The position numbers and the translations under genes are program-made. The notes under the pieces are model-generated. The model made no database searches, had not been told where the DNA came from, and saw only the letters and a list, made by a program, of their open reading frames with translations. From positions 1 to 17,938 of the forward strand of contig JAVJSU010000101.1 in the NCBI GenBank assembly GCA_040219275.1: a stretch of 17,938 nucleotides of DNA, in the 5' to 3' direction. Shown here in pieces: positions 7,218-14,788 of the stretch. How positions within the stretch are numbered: the stretch's first letter is position 1; each line of letters begins with the position of its first letter. The stretch comes from JAVJSU01 sp040219275 (GTDB lineage Bacteria; Chloroflexota; Anaerolineae; Aggregatilineales; Phototrophicaceae).

Positions 7218-8138
7218 ATGCAAGCCATTGTCTCGACAAAACAGGGATTTCACCTTCAGAAGGTCGCAAAGCCAGTTCACGGTAATTATGAGGTACTCAT
7301 CAATGTCTACGCTTCCACCGTCACGCGGGGCGATGTCGTCCTGTCCAGTCTGCCCGGAATCATGTACTGGATGCCGGTACGCAAGCTCATCGGGATGCCG
7401 CCGAAGAAGACGACTCCCGGTCACGAATTTGCCGGTGTAGTTGAAGCAGTGGGCCAGCGGGTTACGCGCTTCAAAGTCGGTGATGCTGTCTTCGGAACGA
7501 CCACTGGCCTCGCTGCTGGTGCAAATGCCGAGTACGTCTGCGTGCCGGAAACATGGCATTCGGGTGTCATCCTACCGAAACCAGAATCGCTATCCTTCGA
7601 GGAAGCCGCTGTTTTGCCAGTCGGTGGCATGACCGCCTTGTATTTACTCAAGAAGGCAAATGTTCAGCGTGATGAGAAGGTCTTGATCTACGGAGCCTCC
7701 GGCAGTGTTGGTAGCTATGCCGTTCAACTGGCGCAGTACTTTGGCGCAGACGTGACTGGCGTTGCCAGCACACGTAACCTCGATCTCATCCAATCGTTGG
7801 GCGCACATCACATCATTGACTACACTCAGGAGGACTTTACGCAAGGCAACCATGTTTATGATGTGATTTTCGACGCAGTTGGCAAGGTGTCGTCAAAGGA
7901 AACTCAGCGGGTGTTGCGGCAGGATGGACGCTTTGTTTCCATCCGTGAATCAACACATGAATCCACTGAGGCGTTGGTGTTTCTGGCAGATCTGACCGCA
8001 TCTGGTGAGATTAAGCCAGTCATTGATCGTTGCTATCCACTGGCACAGATCGCAGAAGCCTACAAATACGTCAAAAGTGGGCATAAGGTGGGAAATGTTG
8101 TCATTCAGGTTGGAGAGCAAAGTCAGGAGAACAAGTAA
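7218..8138 (+). CDS. NAD(P)-dependent zinc-free MDR oxidoreductase (quinone oxidoreductase-like)
   Basis: ATG at 7218 with AAAGG upstream; the longer frame from 7149 has no ribosome binding site. The product is 306 residues. The GroES-like N-terminal domain contains PGHEFAGVVEAVG (67-79) and FKVGDAVFG. The Rossmann fold carries the nucleotide-binding loop YGASGSVGSYAVQLAQ (158-171). The position of the first catalytic zinc Cys is Thr-Arg-Gly-Asp, and the four-Cys structural-zinc loop is absent. This places it with quinone oxidoreductase or enone reductase types rather than zinc alcohol dehydrogenases. It reduces a C=O or activated C=C using NAD(P)H; the substrate is unknown. It is a paralog of the partial gene at 2-178. 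Its TAA overlaps the next ATG by one base (TAATG), so it is coupled to the VOC protein. Confidence 0.9.
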   Translation: MQAIVSTKQGFHLQKVAKPVHGNYEVLINVYASTVTRGDVVLSSLPGIMYWMPVRKLIGMPPKKTTPGHEFAGVVEAVGQRVTRFKVGDAVFGTTTGLAAGANAEYVCVPETWHSGVILPKPESLSFEEAAVLPVGGMTALYLLKKANVQRDEKVLIYGASGSVGSYAVQLAQYFGADVTGVASTRNLDLIQSLGAHHIIDYTQEDFTQGNHVYDVIFDAVGKVSSKETQRVLRQDGRFVSIRESTHESTEALVFLADLTASGEIKPVIDRCYPLAQIAEAYKYVKSGHKVGNVVIQVGEQSQENK

Positions 8139-8530
8139 TGAGGGTATTTGAGCTACGGGTCGCGTTGACCGCTGAGGATTATGATCGCTTAGTCGTGTTC
8201 TACCGGGATGGGTTGGGTTTGGATCCAGGGGATACCTGGACCGATCACGGACGCGGTCAGCTATTTCACAGCGGGAAAGCCGTGATCGAGATTCTGGACA
8301 AAGAACATTCAACACATGTCGATGCGATTGAAGTAGGACAGCAGGTTTCTGGACAAATCCGTTTCGCGTTCCAAGTATCAGACATTTACAAGGCCGTCGA
8401 GGATGCTAGGCAGTACGGTGCGACCATCGTAAGTGAACCGACATTGACACCCTGGCACGACTTGAATGCACGGGTCGAGTCGCCAGATGGATTACAGATT
8501 ACGCTGTTTCAGGTCATACAGACCGAGTGA
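8138..8530 (+). CDS. VOC (glyoxalase-fold) protein 1
   Basis: This 130-residue protein has one full beta-alpha-beta-beta-beta repeat pair of the vicinal oxygen chelate fold. It includes AEDYDRLVVFYRDGLGLDPG near the N-terminus, GKAVIEILD in the middle, VSGQIRFAFQVSDIYKAVED with AREYGATIV-like spacing, and the C-terminal ARVESPDGLQITLFQV. The C-terminal Glu in ARVESPDG and related positions could be metal ligands, as in dioxygenases, glyoxalase I or bleomycin-resistance proteins. Single-domain VOC proteins usually act as dimers. The ATG overlaps the stop of the MDR oxidoreductase (TAATG), so a shared pathway is plausible, but the substrate is unknown. Confidence 0.85.
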   Translation: MRVFELRVALTAEDYDRLVVFYRDGLGLDPGDTWTDHGRGQLFHSGKAVIEILDKEHSTHVDAIEVGQQVSGQIRFAFQVSDIYKAVEDARQYGATIVSEPTLTPWHDLNARVESPDGLQITLFQVIQTE

Positions 8531-8548
8531 TGCAGAAAGGAAAATGCT

Positions 8549-8944
8549 TTGCGATTACGTTTAGAATTGTTCGTCAAATCTGTCCCCACTTCCAGGGATT
8601 TCTATACCAATGTCCTGGCCTTTGATGAGGTCAGTTATCAACCAGATGGTTACTCCGTCTTTCGCAAGGGATACGTTCAGATAGCCCTACAGGCATGGTC
8701 ACAGTTACCAGATGATCATCCATTGAAACCACAAGAGCAAGAGCGTGTTGGTTTGGGAGTCGAAATCGTCATTGAAGTGGATGACCTTGACACACTGTAT
8801 GCCCACGTATTAAATGCGGAGTGGCCCATTGCCGATGATCTGGCAGAACGTCCCTGGGGAAGTCGGGATTTCCGTGTCGTTGATCCTAACGGTTACTATC
8901 TGCGAATCAATGAACTCACGTCAAAGTGTGCATTGCAACCTTGA
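8549..8944 (+). CDS. VOC (glyoxalase-fold) protein 2, TTG start
   Basis: The start is TTG at 8549, selected because AGAAAGGA ends about 8 nt upstream and the protein begins directly at the first VOC strand (MRLRLELFVKSVPTSRDFYT). An ATG at 8544 is out of frame. The 131-residue product has the VOC layout: N-terminal strand and helix ending FDEVSY, a short hairpin, VGLGVEIVIEVDDLDTLYAH, and C-terminal WGSRDFRVVDPNGYYLRINE. The last motif (RDFRVVDPNGYYLRI) is the most diagnostic VOC signature, with Glu near the end as a possible metal ligand. It is the last gene of the plus-strand block and is followed by a strong terminator. VOC1 and VOC2 diverge clearly in sequence, so this is not a recent duplication. 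Confidence 0.85.
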   Translation: MRLRLELFVKSVPTSRDFYTNVLAFDEVSYQPDGYSVFRKGYVQIALQAWSQLPDDHPLKPQEQERVGLGVEIVIEVDDLDTLYAHVLNAEWPIADDLAERPWGSRDFRVVDPNGYYLRINELTSKCALQP

Positions 8945-8988
8945 ATTATTGAGATCAGGAGTGCGAAAACATGCCCCATAACATAGAC

Positions 8989-9015
8989 AAAAACCACCTA
9001 TTGATGGTGGTTTTT
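8989..9015 (+). terminator. Strong intrinsic terminator (bidirectional type)
   Basis: AAAAACCACC at 8989-8998 pairs perfectly with GGTGGTTTTT at 9006-9015 across a 7-nt loop, giving a 10-bp stem with a T-tract. The A-tract on the other side means that it could also stop transcription arriving from the minus strand. It closes the plus-strand gene block. Outer arms CCATAAC (8976-8982) and GTTATGG (9022-9028) also pair, so the whole element is a 53-bp imperfect palindrome. Confidence 0.85.
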
Positions 9016-9024
9016 CGTTAAGTT

Positions 9025-9252
9025 ATGGTTCGGAAATCGTTTGTGGACCTGAGGGTCTCAGGTACGTTAACTAGGCATATACTCCAGTTCGATATTCCCC
9101 TACCAGCCTCAACCAAGACTGATTCGCGCAACCCCGACAAAGCTCAACTTCGCGCCGACATCCTCACCATGCGCGAACAGGGCATGAGCTATCGGAAAAT
9201 TAGTGCAGTGTTGGGTATACATTGGACGCGGGTAGGGCAGATCATAGGATGA
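9025..9252 (+). CDS. Short ORF with C-terminal helix-turn-helix, probable gene fragment
   Basis: This is a 75-codon ORF. The first 30 residues show no recognisable fold and the ATG lies inside the terminator palindrome with no ribosome binding site. The last 35 residues form a convincing helix-turn-helix: QLRADILTMREQGMSYRKIS, then AVLGIHWTRVGQIIG. This resembles the DNA-binding tail of site-specific recombinases or HTH_23/sigma-region-4-like domains. An internal ATG at 9169 begins just before the HTH. I regard it as the 3' end of a lost recombinase- or phage-type gene rather than a functional gene. It ends 273 nt from the convergent sulfatase gene. Confidence 0.4.
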   Translation: MVRKSFVDLRVSGTLTRHILQFDIPLPASTKTDSRNPDKAQLRADILTMREQGMSYRKISAVLGIHWTRVGQIIG

Positions 9253-9366
9253 AGCTAGCCCCTATTTACGATTAGAATAGTGATCGTTAGTTCTATGATC
9301 CAGCAGTAATCTTGCTCCGTTATTAGGCGATAGAACGTTCAATGTAGTCTGTTCGAATCGCTCTAC

Positions 9367-9525
9367 TTACAACCTATTTACCTCGCAGTCAACGCAGAGC
9401 TTAAACCTTCTTCCACGCAACTCCACGAATACATTGCCTATGGTGTGTGATCCATACGTCTTCGTGTCTCGTAACTTACAATCCGGCAGTGGTCTAGACG
9501 CTTTGATGGTATCAGAATTTGCCCA
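9367..9525 (-). other. Open frame with zinc-ribbon-like CxxC, in frame after the sulfatase stop
   Basis: Reading on the minus strand past the TAG of the last sulfatase, the same frame remains open for 52 codons to a TAA at 9367-9369. The encoded residues include PLPDCKLRDTKTYGSH and then GNVFVELRGRRFKLCVDCEV. This Cys...His...basic strand...CxxC layout resembles the small zinc ribbons of phage and HNH-type proteins. No start codon or ribosome binding site is evident. The sulfatase has a normal family-like end before the TAG, so a readthrough extension is unlikely. It is more likely a remnant of another gene joined here. The rest of 9253-9366 shows no feature I can support. Confidence 0.25.
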
Positions 9526-11004
9526 CTACAGGGTCTCCTCAGGTAATGGCAGACCGATACGCTCGAATTGCTCAGTCGGCGCATCGTTCATCGCCATCAG
9601 CCGTGACATTGCCGTGACCATGCGCGTTTCGATTGCGTCGTCCTGAATTGGTTGTTCCTGTGCTGAATCGTTCACAATATCATAAAGCAATGTGCCGAAG
9701 TTGTGCGGATTCATCCACGGCTTGCCTGAAATACGCATCGTCGGACAATGCTTCGTGAACGTGAACGGTGGTTGCAAAGTTGTTCCGGCGAATTCTTGTG
9801 GTGCAAACGGTGCTCGCATGTGGGTTGGCATCAATGTATATTCATACAATGGCGCATTCTCTGGTGATGCCGGTGCTCGCATATACACATATTGACCATC
9901 TGTTATGTTGATATGTCCGCCGAAAATTCCGAACAGCGCGTGGTCACGCACGGGTGTGTCACTTGCTACTGTCTCGCGCAGAGAAACACCTTGCATATCA
10001 TTCGGTATATCAACATTGAAGTAGTCGAGCAGGGGCGGCGCAAGATCAATCGTCTGAGTAAGTGCCTGTCGGCGCACCCCTTGCTGACGACTGCGCGGAT
10101 CCCAGATAAAGAGTGGGATATTGGAGATTTCATTATAGAAGGGCATGAGCGTCTTCGACCACCAGCCATGTTCACCAAGTAGATAGCCGTGATCGGTATT
10201 GACGATCAACAGTGTGTCATCCCATAGCGCATATTGGTCCATAAGATCCAGCACCCTGCCTAGATTCGCGTCGCACATACTGACCAGCGCGGCATACTCC
10301 TTTTGAATATGGTGTTCCTGCTCAGGCGTATCCGTCATACGGGCATAAGGAGGCCAATCGTAAAGGGGGCCATCATAGTCGTGCGGGTACAGGTCGCGGA
10401 AGCGTTCTGCGGCGAAAAATGGCTCGTGCGGATCGAAGGTTTCGATCTGTAGCAGCCAATTGTCGGCATCGTGGTTATGGCGGATGAATGCTTCACCCAG
10501 CGAGAAGGTTTGAGACTGTGGCATATCCGCTTCTGCCTGCATATAGCGGCGATTGACGAAATCTTGCTTCAGGAGATTTGGCTCCTTCTGGTTGAGGGTT
10601 GGTGGGTTTTCAAACGTATGGGCATCGCCTTTCCACGGATCACCTTCTTGTCCGCGCACCAGTTCGTAGCTGGTGTAGCGATTGTGATAGGTCGCGCCAC
10701 CGTCTTCCCAATAATGATAGTGATCCGTGACGAGATGCGTGTGGATGCCGTTTTGTGCAAGCAACTGTGGCATAGAGTCGTCGAACGGTTCCAGCGGTCC
10801 CCAACTACGATGCAGAAAATTGTAACGTCCGGTGTGCAGTTCACGGCGCGCTGGCATACAGGGCATACTGCCGATATATGCGCGATCAAACGTGGCGCTG
10901 TGGGTGGCTAATCGCTCGAAATTTGGTGCATGTATTCCTGTTGACGCATAGGGTGGCAACAGATGTCGATTTAACGAGTCGAACATCACCATAATTGCCT
11001 TCAC
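9526..11004 (-). CDS. Sulfatase, S1 / alkaline-phosphatase superfamily (operon gene 6)
   Basis: I chose GTG at 11004 over ATG at 11022. GAGAGGGGA lies 6 nt upstream of the GTG, the GTG overlaps the previous stop as GTGA, and the protein then starts at the first core strand (MKAIMVMFDSLNRHLLPPYA). Length is 492 residues. The formylglycine motif is CMPARRELHTG with Cys49, the residue oxidised to formylglycine. Asp9 is the N-terminal metal ligand. A later motif IVNTDHGYLLGEHGWWSK gives the second metal-binding Asp/His pair and a conserved Lys. There is no signal peptide, so it is cytoplasmic. It hydrolyses a sulfate ester (or possibly a phosphonate/phosphate monoester, as some relatives do). It is translationally coupled to the upstream sulfatase and is the last gene of the transporter operon. 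Confidence 0.9.
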   Translation of the reverse strand: MKAIMVMFDSLNRHLLPPYASTGIHAPNFERLATHSATFDRAYIGSMPCMPARRELHTGRYNFLHRSWGPLEPFDDSMPQLLAQNGIHTHLVTDHYHYWEDGGATYHNRYTSYELVRGQEGDPWKGDAHTFENPPTLNQKEPNLLKQDFVNRRYMQAEADMPQSQTFSLGEAFIRHNHDADNWLLQIETFDPHEPFFAAERFRDLYPHDYDGPLYDWPPYARMTDTPEQEHHIQKEYAALVSMCDANLGRVLDLMDQYALWDDTLLIVNTDHGYLLGEHGWWSKTLMPFYNEISNIPLFIWDPRSRQQGVRRQALTQTIDLAPPLLDYFNVDIPNDMQGVSLRETVASDTPVRDHALFGIFGGHINITDGQYVYMRAPASPENAPLYEYTLMPTHMRAPFAPQEFAGTTLQPPFTFTKHCPTMRISGKPWMNPHNFGTLLYDIVNDSAQEQPIQDDAIETRMVTAMSRLMAMNDAPTEQFERIGLPLPEETL

Positions 11005-12398
11005 GATATTTCCCCTCTCCATGCTTCAACATAATTGTGCTGGCGTAATCGTTCCGCGTTCCGCCCATCATGATCGGGTGTGGCATACGCCTCAAAGAAC
11101 GCCTCAAGTCGGGTCGTCAATTCTACCGCCAGTTCTGCGGTGTATAGATTACGTGTCTCAGCGGGGTCGGCGTCCAGATCATAAAGTTCGTTTTTGCCCG
11201 ATGGTTCGCGGAGAACGAGCTTATATTTTTCCGTGCGAATCATGCGCACCGGACCGTACTCCGCGATCTGCGAGTCCTTCCAGTCCGGCAGACCTTTGCC
11301 AGCTTGTAACATAGGAAGGAAGCTACGCCCCGGCGAGTCATCAACGGGTGGCACGCCCGCATAATCTAGCAGAGTGGTGAACAGATCCGTATGATCAACA
11401 AATTCTGTCCGCCGTTGTCCACCGAGTACCCAGCCATTATATGACCCGGGCTTCATGCCGATACGGTTGTCAGAGGGTGTGTCACCGCGTGTACCCGGAC
11501 AATTGACGATCAGCGGAATACGAATCGACTCTTCGAGCATGTTTAACGGACGCGTGCCGTTACCCTTGCCCCAGATGCCATGTTGACCACAGTTCAAGCC
11601 GTGATCTGCGGTATAGACAATCAATGTGTCATCACGAAGCCGTTGTGCGTCTAGTTCATCGAGGATACGTCCGACACCTTCATCAATGTGGGTCACGGAC
11701 GCATAATATTGGGCGAGTGCTTCGCTTCGATTAAGGCGGGTTGGTGCCAATGACTCGCCTGTTAATCGTCCGCCGCTGTAGACAGGTCCGTCGGGCACGT
11801 TGTCAAAGGTACAATTCCGGTATTGTTCAACCAGTCTTTCCGGATGACCACTCCACGGGCTATGTGTGCCGAAATAGCCAACAAATAGGAAGAATGGTTT
11901 ATCTGTTTCGTGCGACCTCAAGAAATCAACCGCATCGTCGGTGATTAACTGTGTGTTGTAACCACGCCGTTGGATTGCCTCACCTACGTCATTGATATAA
12001 ACGCCGTCCTTTGGCGGGTAATTGCGATCAACCGCCGACCAATAGTCGAAACCCTGCTGTGGCTGTTGATTCTGTCCCAGATGCCATTTGCCACATAGGG
12101 CGGTTGTGTAGCCGTTTTCCTGAAGTATGTGTGCGATTGTCGGGCGATTGAGCCATGCAGGTTCTTCAAAGTCGGGGTGAATCCAATCGTGAACGCCGTG
12201 TTGTGACGGGAACAATCCGGTGAAGAAGCAGGCTCGTGCCGGAGAACACACCGGCGATGGCGTGAAGGCATTGAGCATCGTGACACCGGTTGCCGCCAGA
12301 TTGTCTAAAGTGGGTGTGTGAATTTCCCGATTGCCGTAGCACCCGGTTGCCCACTGACCATGGTCATCCGTCAGCACAACAATGATGTTTGGTGCCAT
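11001..12398 (-). CDS. Sulfatase, S1 family (operon gene 5)
   Basis: This is a 465-residue sulfatase. It begins MAPNIIVVLTDDHGQWATGC, with the paired Asp11-Asp12 metal ligands typical of arylsulfatases. The formylglycine motif is CSPARACFFTG (Cys51). A substrate-pocket Lys/His motif is seen in TALCGKWHLG, and the second metal site in IVYTADHGLNCGQHGIWGKG. The C-terminal domain carries the usual ending with RTEKYKLVLRE and ELYDLDADPAETRNLY. No signal peptide is present. GAAGGAAG lies upstream of the ATG. It follows the preceding sulfatase with a 22-nt gap and overlaps the next gene by 4 nt. Activity depends on a formylglycine-generating enzyme or anaerobic maturase, not present in this window. 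Confidence 0.93.
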   Translation of the reverse strand: MAPNIIVVLTDDHGQWATGCYGNREIHTPTLDNLAATGVTMLNAFTPSPVCSPARACFFTGLFPSQHGVHDWIHPDFEEPAWLNRPTIAHILQENGYTTALCGKWHLGQNQQPQQGFDYWSAVDRNYPPKDGVYINDVGEAIQRRGYNTQLITDDAVDFLRSHETDKPFFLFVGYFGTHSPWSGHPERLVEQYRNCTFDNVPDGPVYSGGRLTGESLAPTRLNRSEALAQYYASVTHIDEGVGRILDELDAQRLRDDTLIVYTADHGLNCGQHGIWGKGNGTRPLNMLEESIRIPLIVNCPGTRGDTPSDNRIGMKPGSYNGWVLGGQRRTEFVDHTDLFTTLLDYAGVPPVDDSPGRSFLPMLQAGKGLPDWKDSQIAEYGPVRMIRTEKYKLVLREPSGKNELYDLDADPAETRNLYTAELAVELTTRLEAFFEAYATPDHDGRNAERLRQHNYVEAWRGEIS

Positions 12399-12420
12399 AA
12401 GGACAGTCTTCCTTCTTTCA

Positions 12421-13869
12421 TTAGTGAATGAGCGCCTGATTCTCTACGTTTTGTGTCTCTGCGTCAAACGTATACATGGTGGGCATCCAATGATGGAAGT
12501 TGTCGTCCACAGCTATCAGGTGCCGATACAACTGACCCATGAGTCGTTGTTGGACCGTTGCGTAGTTCGGATGATCATACAGATTGGTCAGTTCGTAGGG
12601 GTCGGCTTCCATATCGTATAGCTCATTCATGTCTGCTGGACTGATGATGAGCTTATGCTGATGGGTACGAATCATACGCTGTGGGTAGGGGAAGTGATGC
12701 CCATGAAATTCTGCGGTGATCCAATCACGCCCCACCGCATTCGGATCACGGATCAATGGCAAAAGGCTGTGTGCATCCAGATCGTCGGGAATTTGAACAC
12801 CCGCAATGTCAAGAATGGTCGGCATGACATCAATCAGCGAGACCATCGCGTCAGATGCCGTTCCCGCATGGCTTGAATGAGGATCACGAACGATCAGCGG
12901 AATTCGGTAGATGTCGTCGTACATCGCCGGACCTTTGTCTGCCAGACGATGATTGCCGACAAATCCGCCATGATCGCTTGTAAAGATGACTACGGTATCA
13001 TCCACCAGACCGTTTCTCTCCAGAGCATCCAGCAAACGCCCGACCTGCTCATCCAGCAAGTTGACGTAGCCCCAATAGGCGGCAATCATGCGTTGCCATG
13101 TTTCCCACGGCAAGGTATCGAGTGCCCAATGCTGGTTATAGTAGCGCTGTACATTGGGCTTTCCGGCGAATGTCTCCGCCATCGAAGGGTGGGGCTTCAC
13201 GTCCGATGGATCGTAACGATTGAGCACCTCTTCGGGCAGATAATACGGCAAATGTGGACCGAAGAACTGACACGCGATGAAGAACGGGTTGTCATCGACG
13301 TTGTCAAGTTGCTCGATGGTGCGTGTGGTCAGGTAATGGCAGAATGTTGCCTCAACTGGCGCATCATGCACACCCATTAGGGGGATGCCGGGTTGCCCAT
13401 TAGGAAACGTTCCCCGCACCTCGTCATGGACAGAAAATTCCGGCAAATTTTTTTCCGTCAGATAACGACGATAGTCTGGATGCTGATAGGGTTGGTGCCA
13501 TCCCTCATAGTGTTCGCCTCTGAAACCAAAATCCTGCGGACCACGTTGCTGACCGACATGCCACTTACCGACATTCACACAACGATACCCCTCCAGATAG
13601 GAAGGAATCATGCGCGTCTCAGCACTTAGCTCAGTTGCATAGCCGACATTGCGCTCAAAATTCGCCAGTAGTTTATGTCGAAACGGCGCATAACCCGTTA
13701 ATAGACTCGCTCTTGCGGGAGTGCAGATTGCCGTCATCGTATAGGCGTGATCGAAGCGCCGCCCTTCAGTCGCGAGCCTGTCGATATGGGGTGTTTCGCA
13801 AATGTCGCTACCATAACAGCCAAGCGTGTCTCGGCGGTGTTGATCCGTGGTGATGAGCAGGACGTTCAT
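12421..13869 (-). CDS. Sulfatase, S1 family (operon gene 4)
   Basis: This 482-residue enzyme begins MNVLLITTDQHRRDTLGCYG, where Asp9-Gln10 replaces the more common Asp-Asp pair. That variant is frequent in one large branch of S1 sulfatases and in phosphonate monoester hydrolases. The formylglycine site is CTPARASLLTG (Cys49). Other conserved parts are NVGKWHVGQQRGPQDFGF (substrate-side Lys and His) and VVIFTSDHGGFVGNHRLADK (second metal site). The C-terminal part has MIRTHQHKLIISPADMNELY and DMEADPYELTNLY. No signal peptide. The start lies 4 nt after the permease stop, with AAGGAATAGG upstream, so it is tightly bound to the transporter operon. The three sulfatases differ strongly in sequence, suggesting different linkages or positions of sulfate. 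Confidence 0.93.
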   Translation of the reverse strand: MNVLLITTDQHRRDTLGCYGSDICETPHIDRLATEGRRFDHAYTMTAICTPARASLLTGYAPFRHKLLANFERNVGYATELSAETRMIPSYLEGYRCVNVGKWHVGQQRGPQDFGFRGEHYEGWHQPYQHPDYRRYLTEKNLPEFSVHDEVRGTFPNGQPGIPLMGVHDAPVEATFCHYLTTRTIEQLDNVDDNPFFIACQFFGPHLPYYLPEEVLNRYDPSDVKPHPSMAETFAGKPNVQRYYNQHWALDTLPWETWQRMIAAYWGYVNLLDEQVGRLLDALERNGLVDDTVVIFTSDHGGFVGNHRLADKGPAMYDDIYRIPLIVRDPHSSHAGTASDAMVSLIDVMPTILDIAGVQIPDDLDAHSLLPLIRDPNAVGRDWITAEFHGHHFPYPQRMIRTHQHKLIISPADMNELYDMEADPYELTNLYDHPNYATVQQRLMGQLYRHLIAVDDNFHHWMPTMYTFDAETQNVENQALIH

Positions 13870-13873
13870 ATAC

Positions 13874-14788
13874 CTATTCCTTGACTGCGCCTGCCGTTAG
13901 TCCGGCTAACATGAATCGTTGTAAGACGATGAACAACACAATGAGCGGTAGAGTCGTCAGTGTAGCTAGCGCCATCATACCCGACCAATCATAACGATAC
14001 TCACCTATGAACGTCAATGAAATGCCCACCGGAAGTGTACGCAGGTGATCCTGAGTGGTGAGCTGGAAAGCATAGATGAAGTCGTTCCATGACATGATAA
14101 AGCTATAGATGGCTACGGAAATCATGCCGGGTAATGTGAGCGGCACGACGACCCGAAACAGGGTGGTCAACCGTCCCGCCCCATCAATAAACGCCGCTTC
14201 CTCTAATTCGATTGGAATCGCATCGAAGAACGCCTTCATGAACCAGACTGAAAATGGCACAGTTAGCGTAAGGTGAGCCAATGTAAGTCCGTACAGCGTA
14301 TCCGTGAGTTTTAAGCGGGTAAACAGCGTAAACAAGACGATCAAGATGGCAACCCGCGGGAACATTTGAACCGACAGGATCGACGTAAAAAACAGGTTTT
14401 TACCGGGGATATTGAAGCGCGAGAAACTGTAACCAGCCAACACCCCGATCAATAGACTGATGAATACTGTTGATCCGGTGACAATGATGCTATTGATAAA
14501 ATAGCGTTGAATTTTGACGTTCTGGAAAATCTTGGTATAGCTTTCCAGCGTGAAATTCTTCGGTATCAAATTCGGTGGCGATATGATCAAATCCCCATTG
14601 GGCTGAAAAGACGCAAGCACCATCCAGTAGGTTGGGAACAGGTAAGCCGCCAGAATGATGAAGATGAACGTATAGAGTATGAAGGTACGTATCCGCTTGT
14701 TACGGCGCTTGATACGTGCCTGCTCTACGACAGAATCAGACTGTACAGTTTGGACAGAAGTGAGACCTTTCTGCGAAATCCTATCCAT
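13874..14788 (-). CDS. Carbohydrate ABC transporter permease, CUT1 MalG/UgpE type (operon gene 3)
   Basis: This 304-residue inner-membrane permease has a cytosolic N-terminus rich in Lys/Arg (residues 25-34) and six predicted membrane helices, the first around YTFIFIILAAYLFPTYWMVL. The coupling motif that docks the ATPase is ELEEAAFIDGAGRLTTLFRV followed by VVPLTLPG, an intact EAA loop. Its start overlaps the end of the MalF-type gene by 8 nt, so the two are translationally coupled and almost certainly pair as a heterodimer. No ATPase gene is in the window. CUT1 systems often share a single MsmK/UgpC-type ATPase encoded elsewhere. Confidence 0.93.
   Translation of the reverse strand: MDRISQKGLTSVQTVQSDSVVEQARIKRRNKRIRTFILYTFIFIILAAYLFPTYWMVLASFQPNGDLIISPPNLIPKNFTLESYTKIFQNVKIQRYFINSIIVTGSTVFISLLIGVLAGYSFSRFNIPGKNLFFTSILSVQMFPRVAILIVLFTLFTRLKLTDTLYGLTLAHLTLTVPFSVWFMKAFFDAIPIELEEAAFIDGAGRLTTLFRVVVPLTLPGMISVAIYSFIMSWNDFIYAFQLTTQDHLRTLPVGISLTFIGEYRYDWSGMMALATLTTLPLIVLFIVLQRFMLAGLTAGAVKE

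Noticed and set aside
9342..9366. tRNA-like T-arm GTTCGAATC
   Set aside because: There is no matching acceptor, D-arm or anticodon stem upstream, and no possible cloverleaf could be drawn.
12877..13380. 167-codon plus-strand ORF
   Set aside because: It lies entirely antisense to a well-supported sulfatase gene, has no ribosome binding site and resembles no family.
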